The position numbers and the translations under genes are program-made. The notes below the pieces were generated by a model. It made no database searches, was not told where the DNA came from, and was given only the letters and a program-made list of their open reading frames with translations. From Parundibacterium terreum (GTDB taxonomy: Bacteria; Pseudomonadota; Gammaproteobacteria; Burkholderiales; Burkholderiaceae_D), in NCBI RefSeq assembly GCF_014636315.1, contig NZ_BMED01000002.1:558001-622000 (forward strand): 64,000 nt of DNA. Reading direction: 5' to 3'. Position 1 is the first letter of the stretch; each line of letters begins with the position of its first letter. This document shows positions 1 to 8,766 of the stretch, one piece after another.

Positions 1-883
1 CGCTATGAAAAGCGGCCAGCCCGGTAACCATCGCACCATTTACATGAAATAGTGGCAATCCGCACAGCAACACATTGTCGGCGGGTAGTATGGCGCCCAG
101 CGTCCAGGCAATGAAGGTTTCATTTAAATGTGTGTGCGCGGCGATCTTCGGGAACCCTGTTGTACCGCCCGTATGAAAATATGAACACACATCAAATTCG
201 TCGAACTCTCGCGCTGACACTAGTCGGTCTGATTCTTCGGCATCGAGTGCGGTATCGAAGTCCAAAATTGCCACGTCGTTCCGCTTAGGTTTCCTGCTCT
301 TTGCGAACATGTCTTCGATCAGCGCCTCTTCAGGTTGGTCGAGATACTGTCGAGAGCTCGCGGCGAATACAACACGAATCCCTGGACACCTGTCGACAAC
401 GTCCATCGCCTTGTCCCAAATATCAGTCCCTGGCAATGGTGCAAGTGCGACTAATGCCTCAGCGCCGGTTTCATTAATAATGCCAGCGATATGTTCAGCT
501 TCAAGCATAGGATTAATGGGACTAGCAATTCCTGCCGCCTGGGCACCGAGCAAGGCATAATGAGTCTGGGGCAGGTTGGGCATCAACAGCGAGACTGCTT
601 TTCCCTTTAATATGCCTGCACGATGGAAGGCGTTTGCGGCTTGCGTAACCCGCCACCTTAGTTCACGGTAGGTGATAGAAGATTCGGGAGCAGCCGGCTC
701 ACCTTTCATCACGAAACGAAGTGCCATGCGGTCAGCATGGGATTCACATGCTTGGCAAAGCAAGTCATAGGTGTTGTGCGCGGGCATGTTTTGATGCCAC
801 GGCGCTTGTTCAATTTCCAGTACATCAGCCAAGCTGCGCACAGCGGAACGGATATGCGCGCGAGAATGTAATATTTCAGACAT
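1..883 (-). CDS. AMP-forming acyl-CoA synthetase, C-terminus cut by window edge
   Basis: The open frame runs from an ATG at 883 to the left edge, so about 294 N-terminal residues are visible. It shows the adenylate-forming signature near its end (HTGGTTGFPK, the ATP/AMP-binding P-loop-like motif), a typical NLPQTHYALLGAQAAG segment near residues 104-118, and LPLFHVNG. Such enzymes activate a carboxylic acid to its acyl-CoA through an acyl-adenylate, in the cytoplasm. It is the last visible gene of a four-gene minus-strand operon, 37 bp after the dehydrogenase. It therefore probably activates a carboxylated catabolic intermediate. The substrate cannot be told from the sequence. The Shine-Dalgarno sequence is weak, which fits translation following from the gene upstream. 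Confidence 0.9.
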   Translation of the reverse strand, partial: MSEILHSRAHIRSAVRSLADVLEIEQAPWHQNMPAHNTYDLLCQACESHADRMALRFVMKGEPAAPESSITYRELRWRVTQAANAFHRAGILKGKAVSLLMPNLPQTHYALLGAQAAGIASPINPMLEAEHIAGIINETGAEALVALAPLPGTDIWDKAMDVVDRCPGIRVVFAASSRQYLDQPEEALIEDMFAKSRKPKRNDVAILDFDTALDAEESDRLVSAREFDEFDVCSYFHTGGTTGFPKIAAHTHLNETFIAWTLGAILPADNVLLCGLPLFHVNGAMVTGLAAFHS

Positions 884-920
884 ATTGGTCTCGTAGGGTA
901 TGGTATGTAGATCTTCGGGA

Positions 921-1952
921 TCAGGTCGGTAATAACACGACGCATCCAGGACGGCGTTGTTCCACGTGTCTGTGTGCAAAAGCGGCGTTTGCAAGCGGAA
1001 AACAACTGTATGTCATAGCCGCCGTGTATATTGCAGACCGCTCAGACAGATATGCCAGGGCTCGTTGGTCGGGCGCGAACACCGTCCATGCATAGCGAGC
1101 ACCTTTTGGCGCGCGTGCGCGCATGGACTTTTTCTCGCGCATTATATTGATGGCACCGCGTAGTAAGCCATGCTGGTCGAGATTTGCTAGCAAAGGATGA
1201 ACAGTAGTTGCGTGGCCAAGCGCATCGTTTGCAAGCAATTTCAGTAGTGCTGACTCGTCGTCCCAATTTGCGAAATTGAGGGTAGCCGCAAACTTGTCGG
1301 TTATTTCGCGTAGCGGCTGCTCGTTTAGATCAATAACAGATATTGCGCCGGCACCCCGACAGATCGCGGTACTGGCGGGATTGGATACGGCCGTGACATA
1401 TGCCCCCCAGTTCGCGAGCGTCCGCACAGCCAGCAAGCCTAATCTGCCCGACGCTCCATGTATCAATACATCGCGTCCGCACGCATTTTCTTCACGCAGT
1501 CCCGCGTCGGCGAGCGCGCGCAATACAGTAGTGAAGTTATAGGGTAATGCCGCCAGCGCGTTTGCAGGAATGGTACGCATATCTTTGGGCTGTTGCATCG
1601 CATGCTTAGTGTGCATCACTACATGGCTTGCGTGTGTTCCAGTACTTGAAGGCGGTATCGCGCCAAACACCGCATCGCCTTCGCGAAAATGCGAAACACC
1701 AGGTCCGGTAGCTGTCACAATACCGACAAAGTCGTTGCCAAGAACTAACGGGAAGCGAGCTGCCCCCATTAAGGAGAATAGCTTTCTGCCGTAGCCGGAA
1801 CGGCGGCGAACATCGATCGGATTGACCGATGTCGCCTCAACCATAACTTCTATCTCCCCGCGTTGTGGTGTGCGTCGCGGCATGCGCTTTAGTTGAAGCA
1901 AGCTAGCGTCACCGAATCGGGGCAAAACAACCGCTGTGCAATCTGTACTCAT
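921..1952 (-). CDS. Medium-chain (quinone-oxidoreductase-type) alcohol dehydrogenase family protein
   Basis: A GroES-like N-terminal half (VEATSVNPIDVRRRSGYG, then LGNDFVGIV and GDAVFG) is followed by a Rossmann half with DVLIHGASGRLGLLAVR, the NAD(P)H-binding glycine motif. No structural or catalytic zinc cysteines are visible, so it fits the zinc-independent quinone-oxidoreductase branch of the MDR superfamily. The preferred start is ATG 1952, which overlaps the stop of the gene upstream in an ATGA junction; a GTG seven codons earlier is also open. This gives about 343 aa, normal for the family. Its place between a ring-cleavage-type hydrolase and an acyl-CoA synthetase suggests reduction or oxidation of a catabolic intermediate. 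The substrate is unknown. Confidence 0.88.
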   Translation of the reverse strand: MSTDCTAVVLPRFGDASLLQLKRMPRRTPQRGEIEVMVEATSVNPIDVRRRSGYGRKLFSLMGAARFPLVLGNDFVGIVTATGPGVSHFREGDAVFGAIPPSSTGTHASHVVMHTKHAMQQPKDMRTIPANALAALPYNFTTVLRALADAGLREENACGRDVLIHGASGRLGLLAVRTLANWGAYVTAVSNPASTAICRGAGAISVIDLNEQPLREITDKFAATLNFANWDDESALLKLLANDALGHATTVHPLLANLDQHGLLRGAINIMREKKSMRARAPKGARYAWTVFAPDQRALAYLSERSAIYTAAMTYSCFPLANAAFAHRHVEQRRPGCVVLLPT

Positions 1953-2905
1953 GGGGTGACGATCCGGTTGCACTGTTCACCCAGATCTATGGTGCCGTCG
2001 TCGGTGCGTATTGACGCTCTCATTGTGTCACCAGGCTGTAAATAGGCCGGATTGGATATTCCCTTTTTGATAAACATTCGCCATTTCGTTTGGTCCGACA
2101 TCAGATGTTTGAGTATCCACATCGTCAGTTTTCCAGGTGCTCGTGCTGCGCAGCCGGCTGGCGTCCCCGTGGCAATCACATCGCCTGGGTAGAGATTTTG
2201 CAACATGGAAAGTTCTGTCAATGTTTCGTGTGGCTTGAAGATCATGTCGCCGCAATACGCATCTTGGCGAGGTTGGTCATTGACAGATAAGCGCATGCGT
2301 AGCTCGGACCATCGACTCCATTCCATGGCATCCAGAAGTACAAAAAAAGGGCCTGTCGGTCCGAACGTGCGATAGCTTTTTCCCTTGTAGAACTGCGCTT
2401 GCGGCAACTGTATATCGCGCGCTGACACATCGTTTATGATGGTTACGCCTGCGAGCCAGTCATGCAGCGCATCTTGCCGAATTTCTTGAGGGCTGGTTAT
2501 CGGCCGACGTAAAACCAAGCCAAGCTCTATCTCATAGTCGAGCAGGCGAACATGCTCCGGACGTATCACATCTGCATGGGAGGATGTAATACACGAGGAC
2601 GCTTTTGTGAAAATTGTATTGAAGCCGATCTTTCCTGGATCCATTCCAGACTCGCGAACATGGCTTTCATAGTTGATTCCCTGGCAGATGAGCTGGCGGT
2701 CTTCGGTAATAGGCGATAGTAGTCTCACATCGTCGAGCAGGAGAGAAGTGCCGTCGATGGGAGCTCGCCTTACTTCTTCCATCCCATTTTTTACGAAATC
2801 TGCTGTACTTGAATAGGCGCTTGACAATGGAGCTATGACGCGCCCATGAACCACACCCCACCCGATCTTTTTATCATGTTCGTAACGAACCACTTTGATT
2901 GCCAT
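1949..2905 (-). CDS. Fumarylacetoacetate hydrolase family protein
   Basis: The C-terminal FAH domain is clear: LLDYEIELGLVLRRP contains the metal-binding acidic pair, followed by INDVSARDIQ and the late GDVIATGTPAG motif. Length is 318 aa, typical for FAH-family hydrolases and isomerases that act on ring-fission products (fumarylpyruvate, 2-hydroxyhepta-2,4-dienedioate and relatives). A Shine-Dalgarno sequence (GAGG) precedes ATG 2905. It lies 39 bp downstream of the dioxygenase gene and overlaps the dehydrogenase gene by 4 bp, so the three are very likely co-transcribed. By context it would process the product of ring cleavage. The exact substrate is inference only. Confidence 0.9.
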   Translation of the reverse strand: MAIKVVRYEHDKKIGWGVVHGRVIAPLSSAYSSTADFVKNGMEEVRRAPIDGTSLLLDDVRLLSPITEDRQLICQGINYESHVRESGMDPGKIGFNTIFTKASSCITSSHADVIRPEHVRLLDYEIELGLVLRRPITSPQEIRQDALHDWLAGVTIINDVSARDIQLPQAQFYKGKSYRTFGPTGPFFVLLDAMEWSRWSELRMRLSVNDQPRQDAYCGDMIFKPHETLTELSMLQNLYPGDVIATGTPAGCAARAPGKLTMWILKHLMSDQTKWRMFIKKGISNPAYLQPGDTMRASIRTDDGTIDLGEQCNRIVTP

Positions 2906-2944
2906 GTTTGCCTCTATTTTTTGAAGGAATTTTTATGTTGGGGT

Positions 2945-4087
2945 TCAAAGCCAGGGACGTGGCGGCGCGGACAGCGCGCTGCCGAGCAACTTCAGGCGCT
3001 CCATAGACAATCGTCGATTGCAAAGCAGTTTTAATATTTTGATCAAAGTGCTTAGATTGTGTTGTGGCCCCATCGACTTTGGAACGTCATCTCCCCAGGC
3101 CCAAATACCGGAGAGGTCCAGCGGTGAGTATTGGGGTTCATAATCAGCAGTAAAGACGTCACCGTCCGTGTAATGTTCGAATTCCATACCATTTGGATCG
3201 AACCAATAGTCAAATAGTTGGCTGCCTTGGATGTGACGACCTATTCCCCACATGTGACGATGACCATTTGCGCGAAGAATGTTGTGCCCTTGACCGAGCG
3301 CATCAAGGTCGACAACTTCATAGGCACTATGTTCATACTTTTCTTCCAGTCCCCCAACCAAGACGAGGGAATGATGATCTGCTGGGGTGCTACCAAGATT
3401 GAGCCGGAAAAAGCATAAATTAGGTGAGCCGTCCGCGAGAAATTGAACATCGGAGGGAATGACGCCAAGGTGGCGCATGTACCAACGAGCCATACCTTGA
3501 AAATCGACAGTCTGAAGAACGACATGTCCAAGCTTGACGACCGCAGCAGGTTCGAGCGGTGCCCGGACGGTCTTGTTAACACGACCGATCGTCCCTGGCC
3601 CATTGGTGAGCGGATGCAAAGGTGTTCGCACAGGAATTGGGTTTACTTGCTTTCTTCCCGTGACCAACCATAGGAGATTGCCTGCAGGGTCAATCAATTC
3701 GACTCCTACCCCTCCGCCAGGAATAATTTCCGTCGGCAGTCTGCGAGCGCCAGCTTGGGATTGGAGCACCAAAAGGTCGTTCTCGTTGGAGACGTTAAAC
3801 GCTGCTCCTATATAACGAGAACGTGGACCACGGCGAGCCACATAGATACAAGGCTCGCTGCTGCTACCGCGCATGACTAGCTGGTCTTCGGTCAGCACAA
3901 CAGTGTGCATTCCGAAATCTATTAAAAAATTTTCCACAGCTCCAAGATCTGGTTTTTCGAACATCAGGAAAGCAAGTGATTTTGCTTGAACGAGAGGACA
4001 AACTCGATCCAGCTTTTGGATAGGCGCAGGTAGAGCGCTCTCCGCATACGAAATATGCGTCTTGAAGGTTTTTTTGAGGGACGGCAC
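2945..4087 (-). CDS. Two-domain type I extradiol dioxygenase (VOC superfamily)
   Basis: The protein is 380 aa with two vicinal-oxygen-chelate modules. The C-terminal module carries a full extradiol active site: metal-ligand candidates H188 (KLGHVVLQ), H253 (YEHSAYEV) and E304 (MEFEHYTDG), plus H239, H285 (GRH) and Y294 (FDYWFDPNG). Their spacing closely matches BphC-type 2,3-dihydroxybiphenyl dioxygenases as I remember them (His146, His195, His210, His241, Tyr250, Glu260). This supports Fe(II)-dependent meta-cleavage of a catechol. The start is GTG 4087 with an AGGAG site five bases upstream. It is the first gene of the operon with the FAH enzyme, dehydrogenase and acyl-CoA synthetase, and a 31-bp dyad operator sits 49 bp upstream. 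The substrate is unknown; biphenyl-like, terpenoid or steroid catechols are all possible. Confidence 0.85.
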   Translation of the reverse strand: MPSLKKTFKTHISYAESALPAPIQKLDRVCPLVQAKSLAFLMFEKPDLGAVENFLIDFGMHTVVLTEDQLVMRGSSSEPCIYVARRGPRSRYIGAAFNVSNENDLLVLQSQAGARRLPTEIIPGGGVGVELIDPAGNLLWLVTGRKQVNPIPVRTPLHPLTNGPGTIGRVNKTVRAPLEPAAVVKLGHVVLQTVDFQGMARWYMRHLGVIPSDVQFLADGSPNLCFFRLNLGSTPADHHSLVLVGGLEEKYEHSAYEVVDLDALGQGHNILRANGHRHMWGIGRHIQGSQLFDYWFDPNGMEFEHYTDGDVFTADYEPQYSPLDLSGIWAWGDDVPKSMGPQHNLSTLIKILKLLCNRRLSMERLKLLGSALSAPPRPWL

Positions 4088-4135
4088 GATGACTCCTAAA
4101 TTTTATGGCCTACTGACTTGGCATTTTGTTTTAAG

Positions 4136-4166
4136 TGACATTATCGTCAAACTGACGTAAATGTCA
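4136..4166. promoter_or_regulatory. 31-bp dyad operator, site A (dioxygenase operon)
   Basis: The site reads TGACA-TTAT-CGTCA-AAC-TGACG-TAAA-TGTCA and is almost fully palindromic. It is 49 bp upstream of the dioxygenase start. The same architecture recurs at six other places in the first 26 kb. It is inferred to be the binding site of one or both local TetR regulators. This is the best copy in the window. Confidence 0.7.
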
Positions 4167-4292
4167 AATAAATTTCCTTAAAAAAAATCGTCCCGACTTG
4201 ATACCTATGGGTAGTTATAAAGCCATTAATAAAGAGGCTGAAATACGATTTATCCCTCGCAGCAAAGCCTTCATATTTTCCGACTATCACAA

Positions 4293-4323
4293 TGACACAT
4301 ATGTCATCTTGACGTTGTTAGAA
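4293..4323. promoter_or_regulatory. 31-bp dyad operator, site B (small orphan gene)
   Basis: The first half is intact (TGACA-CATA-TGTCA), followed by TCT and TGACG; the last arm is degenerate. It lies 57 bp upstream of the small gene starting at 4381 and 126 bp from site A, so the divergent dioxygenase promoter and this gene's promoter may be co-controlled. The rest of the 293-bp gap between the genes is AT-rich, with no further feature seen. Confidence 0.6.
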
Positions 4324-4380
4324 AATTGAACTATATTTGACGCATGCTGGCTCAAGCGCCAACTACACCGGGAAGTTGCT

Positions 4381-4782
4381 ATGCAACTAAAGAAGGGAAA
4401 CAAAATGGATATGCAAAAGAAAGTGCTCAGCTCTGCATCAGGGGATGGTTCAGAAAAGCACAAAACGGCGAACGCTATTCGAAATGTTTCTCTGCCCTTA
4501 GGCACAGTGGAACCTGAAAACCGGGTCAGTAATGGATACACCGTCGCGCTGTTTAACGCGGCTCGCAATAATGCATCGAAAAATACTGCGCATCAGATAC
4601 TGGGTGCAAAAGGCACTAGTTCTAAATTCCAGAATGTCCAAGTACTTGCTCTTCCCATTGTTAAAACTAGCCGCCTTCCGAATAGCGGTGCCAGCGCAAG
4701 AGAATATTTCAAACAAAACAAACTCGAAGCTGATCTTGTGGAACTGATTGCAATTTGCTCAAGAGTAGGACTTCGGCGGTAA
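4381..4782 (+). CDS. Small hypothetical protein under operator B
   Basis: I do not recognise this protein. It is 133 aa, rich in Asn, Ser, Lys and Ala, without signal peptide, membrane segment or clear motif. Two starts are possible: ATG 4381 with GGGAAG five bases before it, or ATG 4405 with AAGGGA six bases before it, which looks better. The reason to treat it as real is the good Shine-Dalgarno sequence and the dyad operator 57-81 bp upstream, shared with the catabolic and efflux genes nearby. It lies between that operator and the EAL gene (117 bp on, same strand). Function unknown. Confidence 0.5.
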   Translation: MQLKKGNKMDMQKKVLSSASGDGSEKHKTANAIRNVSLPLGTVEPENRVSNGYTVALFNAARNNASKNTAHQILGAKGTSSKFQNVQVLALPIVKTSRLPNSGASAREYFKQNKLEADLVELIAICSRVGLRR

Positions 4783-4899
4783 CACGGCGACAAACAGTCA
4801 TTTGAAAAGTGACTCAGAAAAATTTATCTATTCGCGTCGATGCGACAGAATTTAAATCATGATATCGAACGATGCCGACTGTAGCTTTAGGAATAACCA

Positions 4900-6618
4900 A
4901 TGACCACGCTCCAATTCTCTAGGGATTCACTTCCCTATCGTCGCGCGATCCGACACTGCCTGGTAGCGGTCATATTGTGTGCATGCTTCGCGATTACATG
5001 GATGTCCAGTACCGATGGCATCGTTGGTTATGCCATCATGCACGTCCTGTTCATTCCCGTTTTAATCGCCGCTTTTGTTTATGGTATTCCAGGAGGGCTG
5101 CTGATCGCACTTGCCTGCGGCATTGCAATCGACCCTTTATTAGCATTGCTTGGTTTAAATACTGCAGACCGAGGGCTAGAGAACTGGCTGTATCAAGTTA
5201 TCACTTTCGTCTTGATCGGAGGTCTGGGTGCTCTGGCTAATAGTGCCGTGCATCTGCATTGGATGCGGTTGCGGTTGATAGCCCGCCTCGCCCCGAACAC
5301 CGGACTCCCCAATGCCCATGCGCTGTTAATGGCACTTGAGAAACTAGCGGGTAGCCGACAGAGTGAAACCAGCCATGTCTTGGGTGTAGTCACGGTCTAT
5401 AACTCTGACGAGATGAGTTCAGCCTTTGGTTTTTGTGTTCTGGATGACAGTATGCGAAAGCTGGCCATTTGTGCCACCGGTTGCCTGCCGGCCGGTGCCG
5501 CTGTTTTCCGCATTGGGACCGAGCAATTAGGTTTTCTCTCCGCAGCGGGAGAAAATGCGATGTCTACTCTGTTGGCGCGACTCAACACTGCTTTTCGCCA
5601 GCCGCTGATGCACCAGGATCAACCAATCCACGCTGACACCCGTATTGGCTATGTGGCCATTCATGGCTTCCTTGAAGAACCAGAGAGCTATTTGCGCAAA
5701 GCTCTAGCGGCCTCCCTCCAGGCCTCCCAGAGCAGGCATGACATTTCTCTCTACCGTAGCGGCATGCGTGCTCGGGCACGCGATAACTTGACCATCTTGG
5801 GTGAGTTGATCGGCGGCATGGAACGTGAAGAAGTTTATCTGCACTATCAACCAAAAGTTTCCCTGTCCACTGGCGCCGTGGTAGGGGTAGAAGCCTTGAT
5901 CCGTTGGAAGCATCCTCAGAGGGGGTTGCTGCAGCCAGCTACGTTTATCCCTCGCGCGGAGCAGAGCACCCTGATCCACGCTCTGACTGAATTTGCCATC
6001 GAGCGTGCTCTGCACCAAGCCGTGGCTTGGCGCAATGCTGGAATGATGGTTCCGATTGCCGTCAACGTATCGCCTCAAAATCTGATGCAACCTGGCTTTT
6101 GCAACATCGTCCAAGGGCTTCTCGCGCGCTGTGGTGGCAGCAGCGAGCTGCTTGAGTTGGAGGTGACTGAAGGGTCCATGGTCGGTGATATTGATCTGGT
6201 TGCGGCCGAATTACACCAACTGAATAAGCTTGGGGTACAGATAGCGATTGACGATTTTGGCACCGGCTATTCGTCGCTCACCTACTTGGACCGACTGCCG
6301 GTTTCGATTCTGAAGATTGATCAGAGCTTCATTCGTCGCATGTTCAGCGAGGAAAGCAGTATTGACATCGTCGACGCTGTCGTATCGGTTGCTCACAAGA
6401 AGGGCGTTCGCATAGTGGCAGAAGGAGTGGAAAGCCAAGCCGTGTTCGATATCCTGAAACAGCTCGGTTGCGATGTCGCCCAAGGCTACGGGATCGGCAA
6501 ACCTATGCCACCTGCAGAGTTCGAGGCGTGGTATCGAGCCTGGCAACTTGGTGGGGCGATGCTCCAAGCCCCACTACCGGACAGACTCACGCCGTCAGTG
6601 TACGCGCCAGTAGCCTAA
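4900..6618 (+). CDS. Membrane-anchored EAL-domain c-di-GMP phosphodiesterase with degenerate GGDEF
   Basis: Residues 18-120 contain three to four hydrophobic segments, an N-terminal membrane sensor region. Residues 130-285 resemble a GGDEF fold but lack the GGDEF motif, so no cyclase activity is expected. Residues 310-545 form an EAL domain with the catalytic signatures intact: EALIRW (331-336), NVSP, LEVTEG, IDDFGTGYSSL, KIDQSFI, AEGVES and QGYGIGKPM. It should hydrolyse c-di-GMP at the inner membrane. AGGAATAACCA precedes the start. A 131-bp gap separates it from the chemoreceptor gene on the same strand, so the pair may couple motility and a local chemical signal. No dyad operator was seen directly upstream. 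Confidence 0.93.
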   Translation: MTTLQFSRDSLPYRRAIRHCLVAVILCACFAITWMSSTDGIVGYAIMHVLFIPVLIAAFVYGIPGGLLIALACGIAIDPLLALLGLNTADRGLENWLYQVITFVLIGGLGALANSAVHLHWMRLRLIARLAPNTGLPNAHALLMALEKLAGSRQSETSHVLGVVTVYNSDEMSSAFGFCVLDDSMRKLAICATGCLPAGAAVFRIGTEQLGFLSAAGENAMSTLLARLNTAFRQPLMHQDQPIHADTRIGYVAIHGFLEEPESYLRKALAASLQASQSRHDISLYRSGMRARARDNLTILGELIGGMEREEVYLHYQPKVSLSTGAVVGVEALIRWKHPQRGLLQPATFIPRAEQSTLIHALTEFAIERALHQAVAWRNAGMMVPIAVNVSPQNLMQPGFCNIVQGLLARCGGSSELLELEVTEGSMVGDIDLVAAELHQLNKLGVQIAIDDFGTGYSSLTYLDRLPVSILKIDQSFIRRMFSEESSIDIVDAVVSVAHKKGVRIVAEGVESQAVFDILKQLGCDVAQGYGIGKPMPPAEFEAWYRAWQLGGAMLQAPLPDRLTPSVYAPVA

Positions 6619-6749
6619 CTGTGTCTTGGTGTTGCTGTAACAGCAACGCCGAGTTCACGTCCGGATTTTCATACGTTAAAAATATTTCCAGCAATTGTAT
6701 GCAAGCCTGTGGCCATAGTGCCCACCACTAATATTGAATAGGTAAAGAG

Positions 6750-8441
6750 ATGAGAAAGAATCTGCCAGTGACGATCAATGAATATCCTCTCGAAGACGGT
6801 AGACCCATCGTCTCCAAGACGGATCTCAAAGGAGTTATTACTTACGTGAACCCGTATTTCGTCGAAGTCAGCGGCTTTGAGGAGGCAGAACTGATTGGAG
6901 CATCGCACAACTTAGTGCGCCACCCAGATATGCCGCCCGAAGCCTTCGCTGATCTCTGGACCTGTCTACGCCAAGGCTTGCCATGGGCCGGTCTCGTGAA
7001 GAACCGACGAAAAAACGGAGATTACTATTGGGTTGATGCAAACGTAACGCCTGTAGTGGAAAACGGTCAGACAACTGGCTACATCTCAGTGCGCAGCAAG
7101 CCTGCGCGTGCCCAGATTGAAGAAATAGAGAAGACGTACCGAAATTTTCGTGACGGCAACCCAAGCAGGTTGAGTATCCGCCAGGGGCAAGTCGTGCGAG
7201 GTGGAATAAGCGGGTTGGTTGATAGATGGCGCGGCATGTCCGCCCGAAATCATGTCCGGGCTGCCTTGAGCGCGATTGGCCTCCTTGTGGGAGGAATGGG
7301 CGTAGTTGGGTGGGTCTTGCTCAGCGGTTGGACTGGTCGCGCCTTTGCATTGGCCGGCCTCTTAGGTGCGCTGGCGCTGGTTCTGCTGTGGTGTATTCTA
7401 CAGGCGGCCTTCGCCAAACCTCTGCAGGCTGCTATCCATGCTGCACGTGCCATCGCTGGGGGAGACCTGACAGTACGTATCGTGACCGACCGACGGGACG
7501 ACGTCGGTCAGTTGCTGCGCGCCATGCAGCAGATGCATATGAACTTGGTCGCAATCATTGGCGATGTGCGAAGTAATGTCGACACAATCAGTCTGGCCAC
7601 GGAAGAAATCGCTTTAGGCAGCCGCGATTTGGCCACGCGCACGGAAGGACAGGCAGCTAATCTGGAAGAGACTGCATCGAGCATGGAGGAGCTGGCTGCT
7701 ACTGTGAAGCAAAACGCAGCCCACGCCGAAATAGCGAGTCGCTTGATTGCCGAGACCTCGGCCGTCGCTTTTAAGGGTGGCGCGATGGTAGAGCGTGTTG
7801 GTACGACGATGGCCGATATTACTTCTGCTGGCCGCAAGATCGAGGACATCATCGGTCTAATTGATGGCATCGCCTTTCAGACCAATCTACTCGCGTTGAA
7901 TGCTGCTGTGGAAGCAGCTCGTGCGGGCGAGCAAGGCCGCGGTTTTGCCGTGGTCGCCGGCGAAGTGCGCAACCTTGCTCAGCGCTCGGCGGCTGCGGCC
8001 AAGGAAATCAAGGCTCTGATCGGCAACACGGTGGAGCATCTGCAACAGGGGGACGTCCTGGTGACCGAGGCCGCAGGCACGATGCAAGAAGTCGTCGACT
8101 CTGTGCAAAAGACAGCCATGCTAATGAGCGAAATAGCCCTAGGTAGCCGGGAGCAAAGCGTGGGAATCGAGCTCGTCAACCGGGCTGTAACGGATATGGA
8201 TACGGACACACAACAGAACGCGGCGATGGTCGAGCAAGCGGCAGGCGCTGTGGGTAGCCTGCATGAACAGACTGGTCGGCTGGAGCAGGCAATCAGCCTG
8301 TTCAAGCTCAGCCGACTTCAGGCTCCGACCGGTCGTTCCGCGCAGATGGCTTCCCGTACGCACAGGGCCCAGCTACGCGTGCTACAAACTACCCAAAAAT
8401 CAACCCGGATATCATTATCCGAAAATCAGCGCTTCGGATAA
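6750..8441 (+). CDS. Aer-like PAS-HAMP methyl-accepting chemotaxis protein
   Basis: The 563-aa protein starts with a PAS domain (about 1-125; TYVNPYFVEVSGF, NRRKNGDYYWVDANVTP). Two hydrophobic segments (about 169-194 and 198-221) with almost no periplasmic loop follow, then a HAMP region and a long signalling hairpin whose tip has the near-invariant GIAFQTNLLALNAAVEAARA and GEQGRGFAVVAGEVR. This is the layout of Aer-type energy or redox sensors, which sense from the cytoplasm and signal to CheA/CheW. AGGTAAAG precedes ATG 6750. Placement beside a catabolic operon suggests energy taxis linked to growth on its substrate, which is inference. No C-terminal CheR-tether pentapeptide was seen. Confidence 0.95.
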   Translation: MRKNLPVTINEYPLEDGRPIVSKTDLKGVITYVNPYFVEVSGFEEAELIGASHNLVRHPDMPPEAFADLWTCLRQGLPWAGLVKNRRKNGDYYWVDANVTPVVENGQTTGYISVRSKPARAQIEEIEKTYRNFRDGNPSRLSIRQGQVVRGGISGLVDRWRGMSARNHVRAALSAIGLLVGGMGVVGWVLLSGWTGRAFALAGLLGALALVLLWCILQAAFAKPLQAAIHAARAIAGGDLTVRIVTDRRDDVGQLLRAMQQMHMNLVAIIGDVRSNVDTISLATEEIALGSRDLATRTEGQAANLEETASSMEELAATVKQNAAHAEIASRLIAETSAVAFKGGAMVERVGTTMADITSAGRKIEDIIGLIDGIAFQTNLLALNAAVEAARAGEQGRGFAVVAGEVRNLAQRSAAAAKEIKALIGNTVEHLQQGDVLVTEAAGTMQEVVDSVQKTAMLMSEIALGSREQSVGIELVNRAVTDMDTDTQQNAAMVEQAAGAVGSLHEQTGRLEQAISLFKLSRLQAPTGRSAQMASRTHRAQLRVLQTTQKSTRISLSENQRFG

Positions 8442-8766
8442 AGAAGCAGGACGAAACACGACCTAGCATGTCACGCTCTGACACCGGTGGTTTCGTCTTA
8501 ACATACTTCGAGGAAATTTCAGCCAGCATCGCTGCGGTTCCTGTTTCTACGCAGATCTGCTGGCATTTTTTGAGGAGCGCTGCAATAGTGGAGCAAGTGC
8601 TGGAACGAAAGAAATCCCGCAATGGAATATGCTCGCCTAGAACTATGCCAAACCAACAGCCTGGCCAAGCAGCCGCCATCTCCGCCGGACGGATGGTCGT
8701 TACTTGCCAGCGATGAGCGTTAAGACATTTGAATCACGAAGACCCGTCACCATCCGCAGGCCTAAT
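8442..8766. other. Gene-poor gap after the chemoreceptor gene
   Basis: Two overlapping opposite open frames lie here (82 codons on the plus strand from 8468; 96 codons on the minus strand ending at 8389 inside the chemoreceptor gene). Neither has a Shine-Dalgarno sequence or a recognisable motif. I see no terminator or operator. The gap may hold a decayed gene, but nothing is supported. Confidence 0.4.

Noticed and set aside
6628..6650. Hairpin GTTGCTG-TAA-CAGCAAC after the EAL gene
   Set aside because: There is no T-run after the stem, so it was not called a terminator.
8389..8716. Overlapping opposite frames after the chemoreceptor gene
   Set aside because: Neither has a ribosome-binding site or known motif, and one runs into the chemoreceptor gene.
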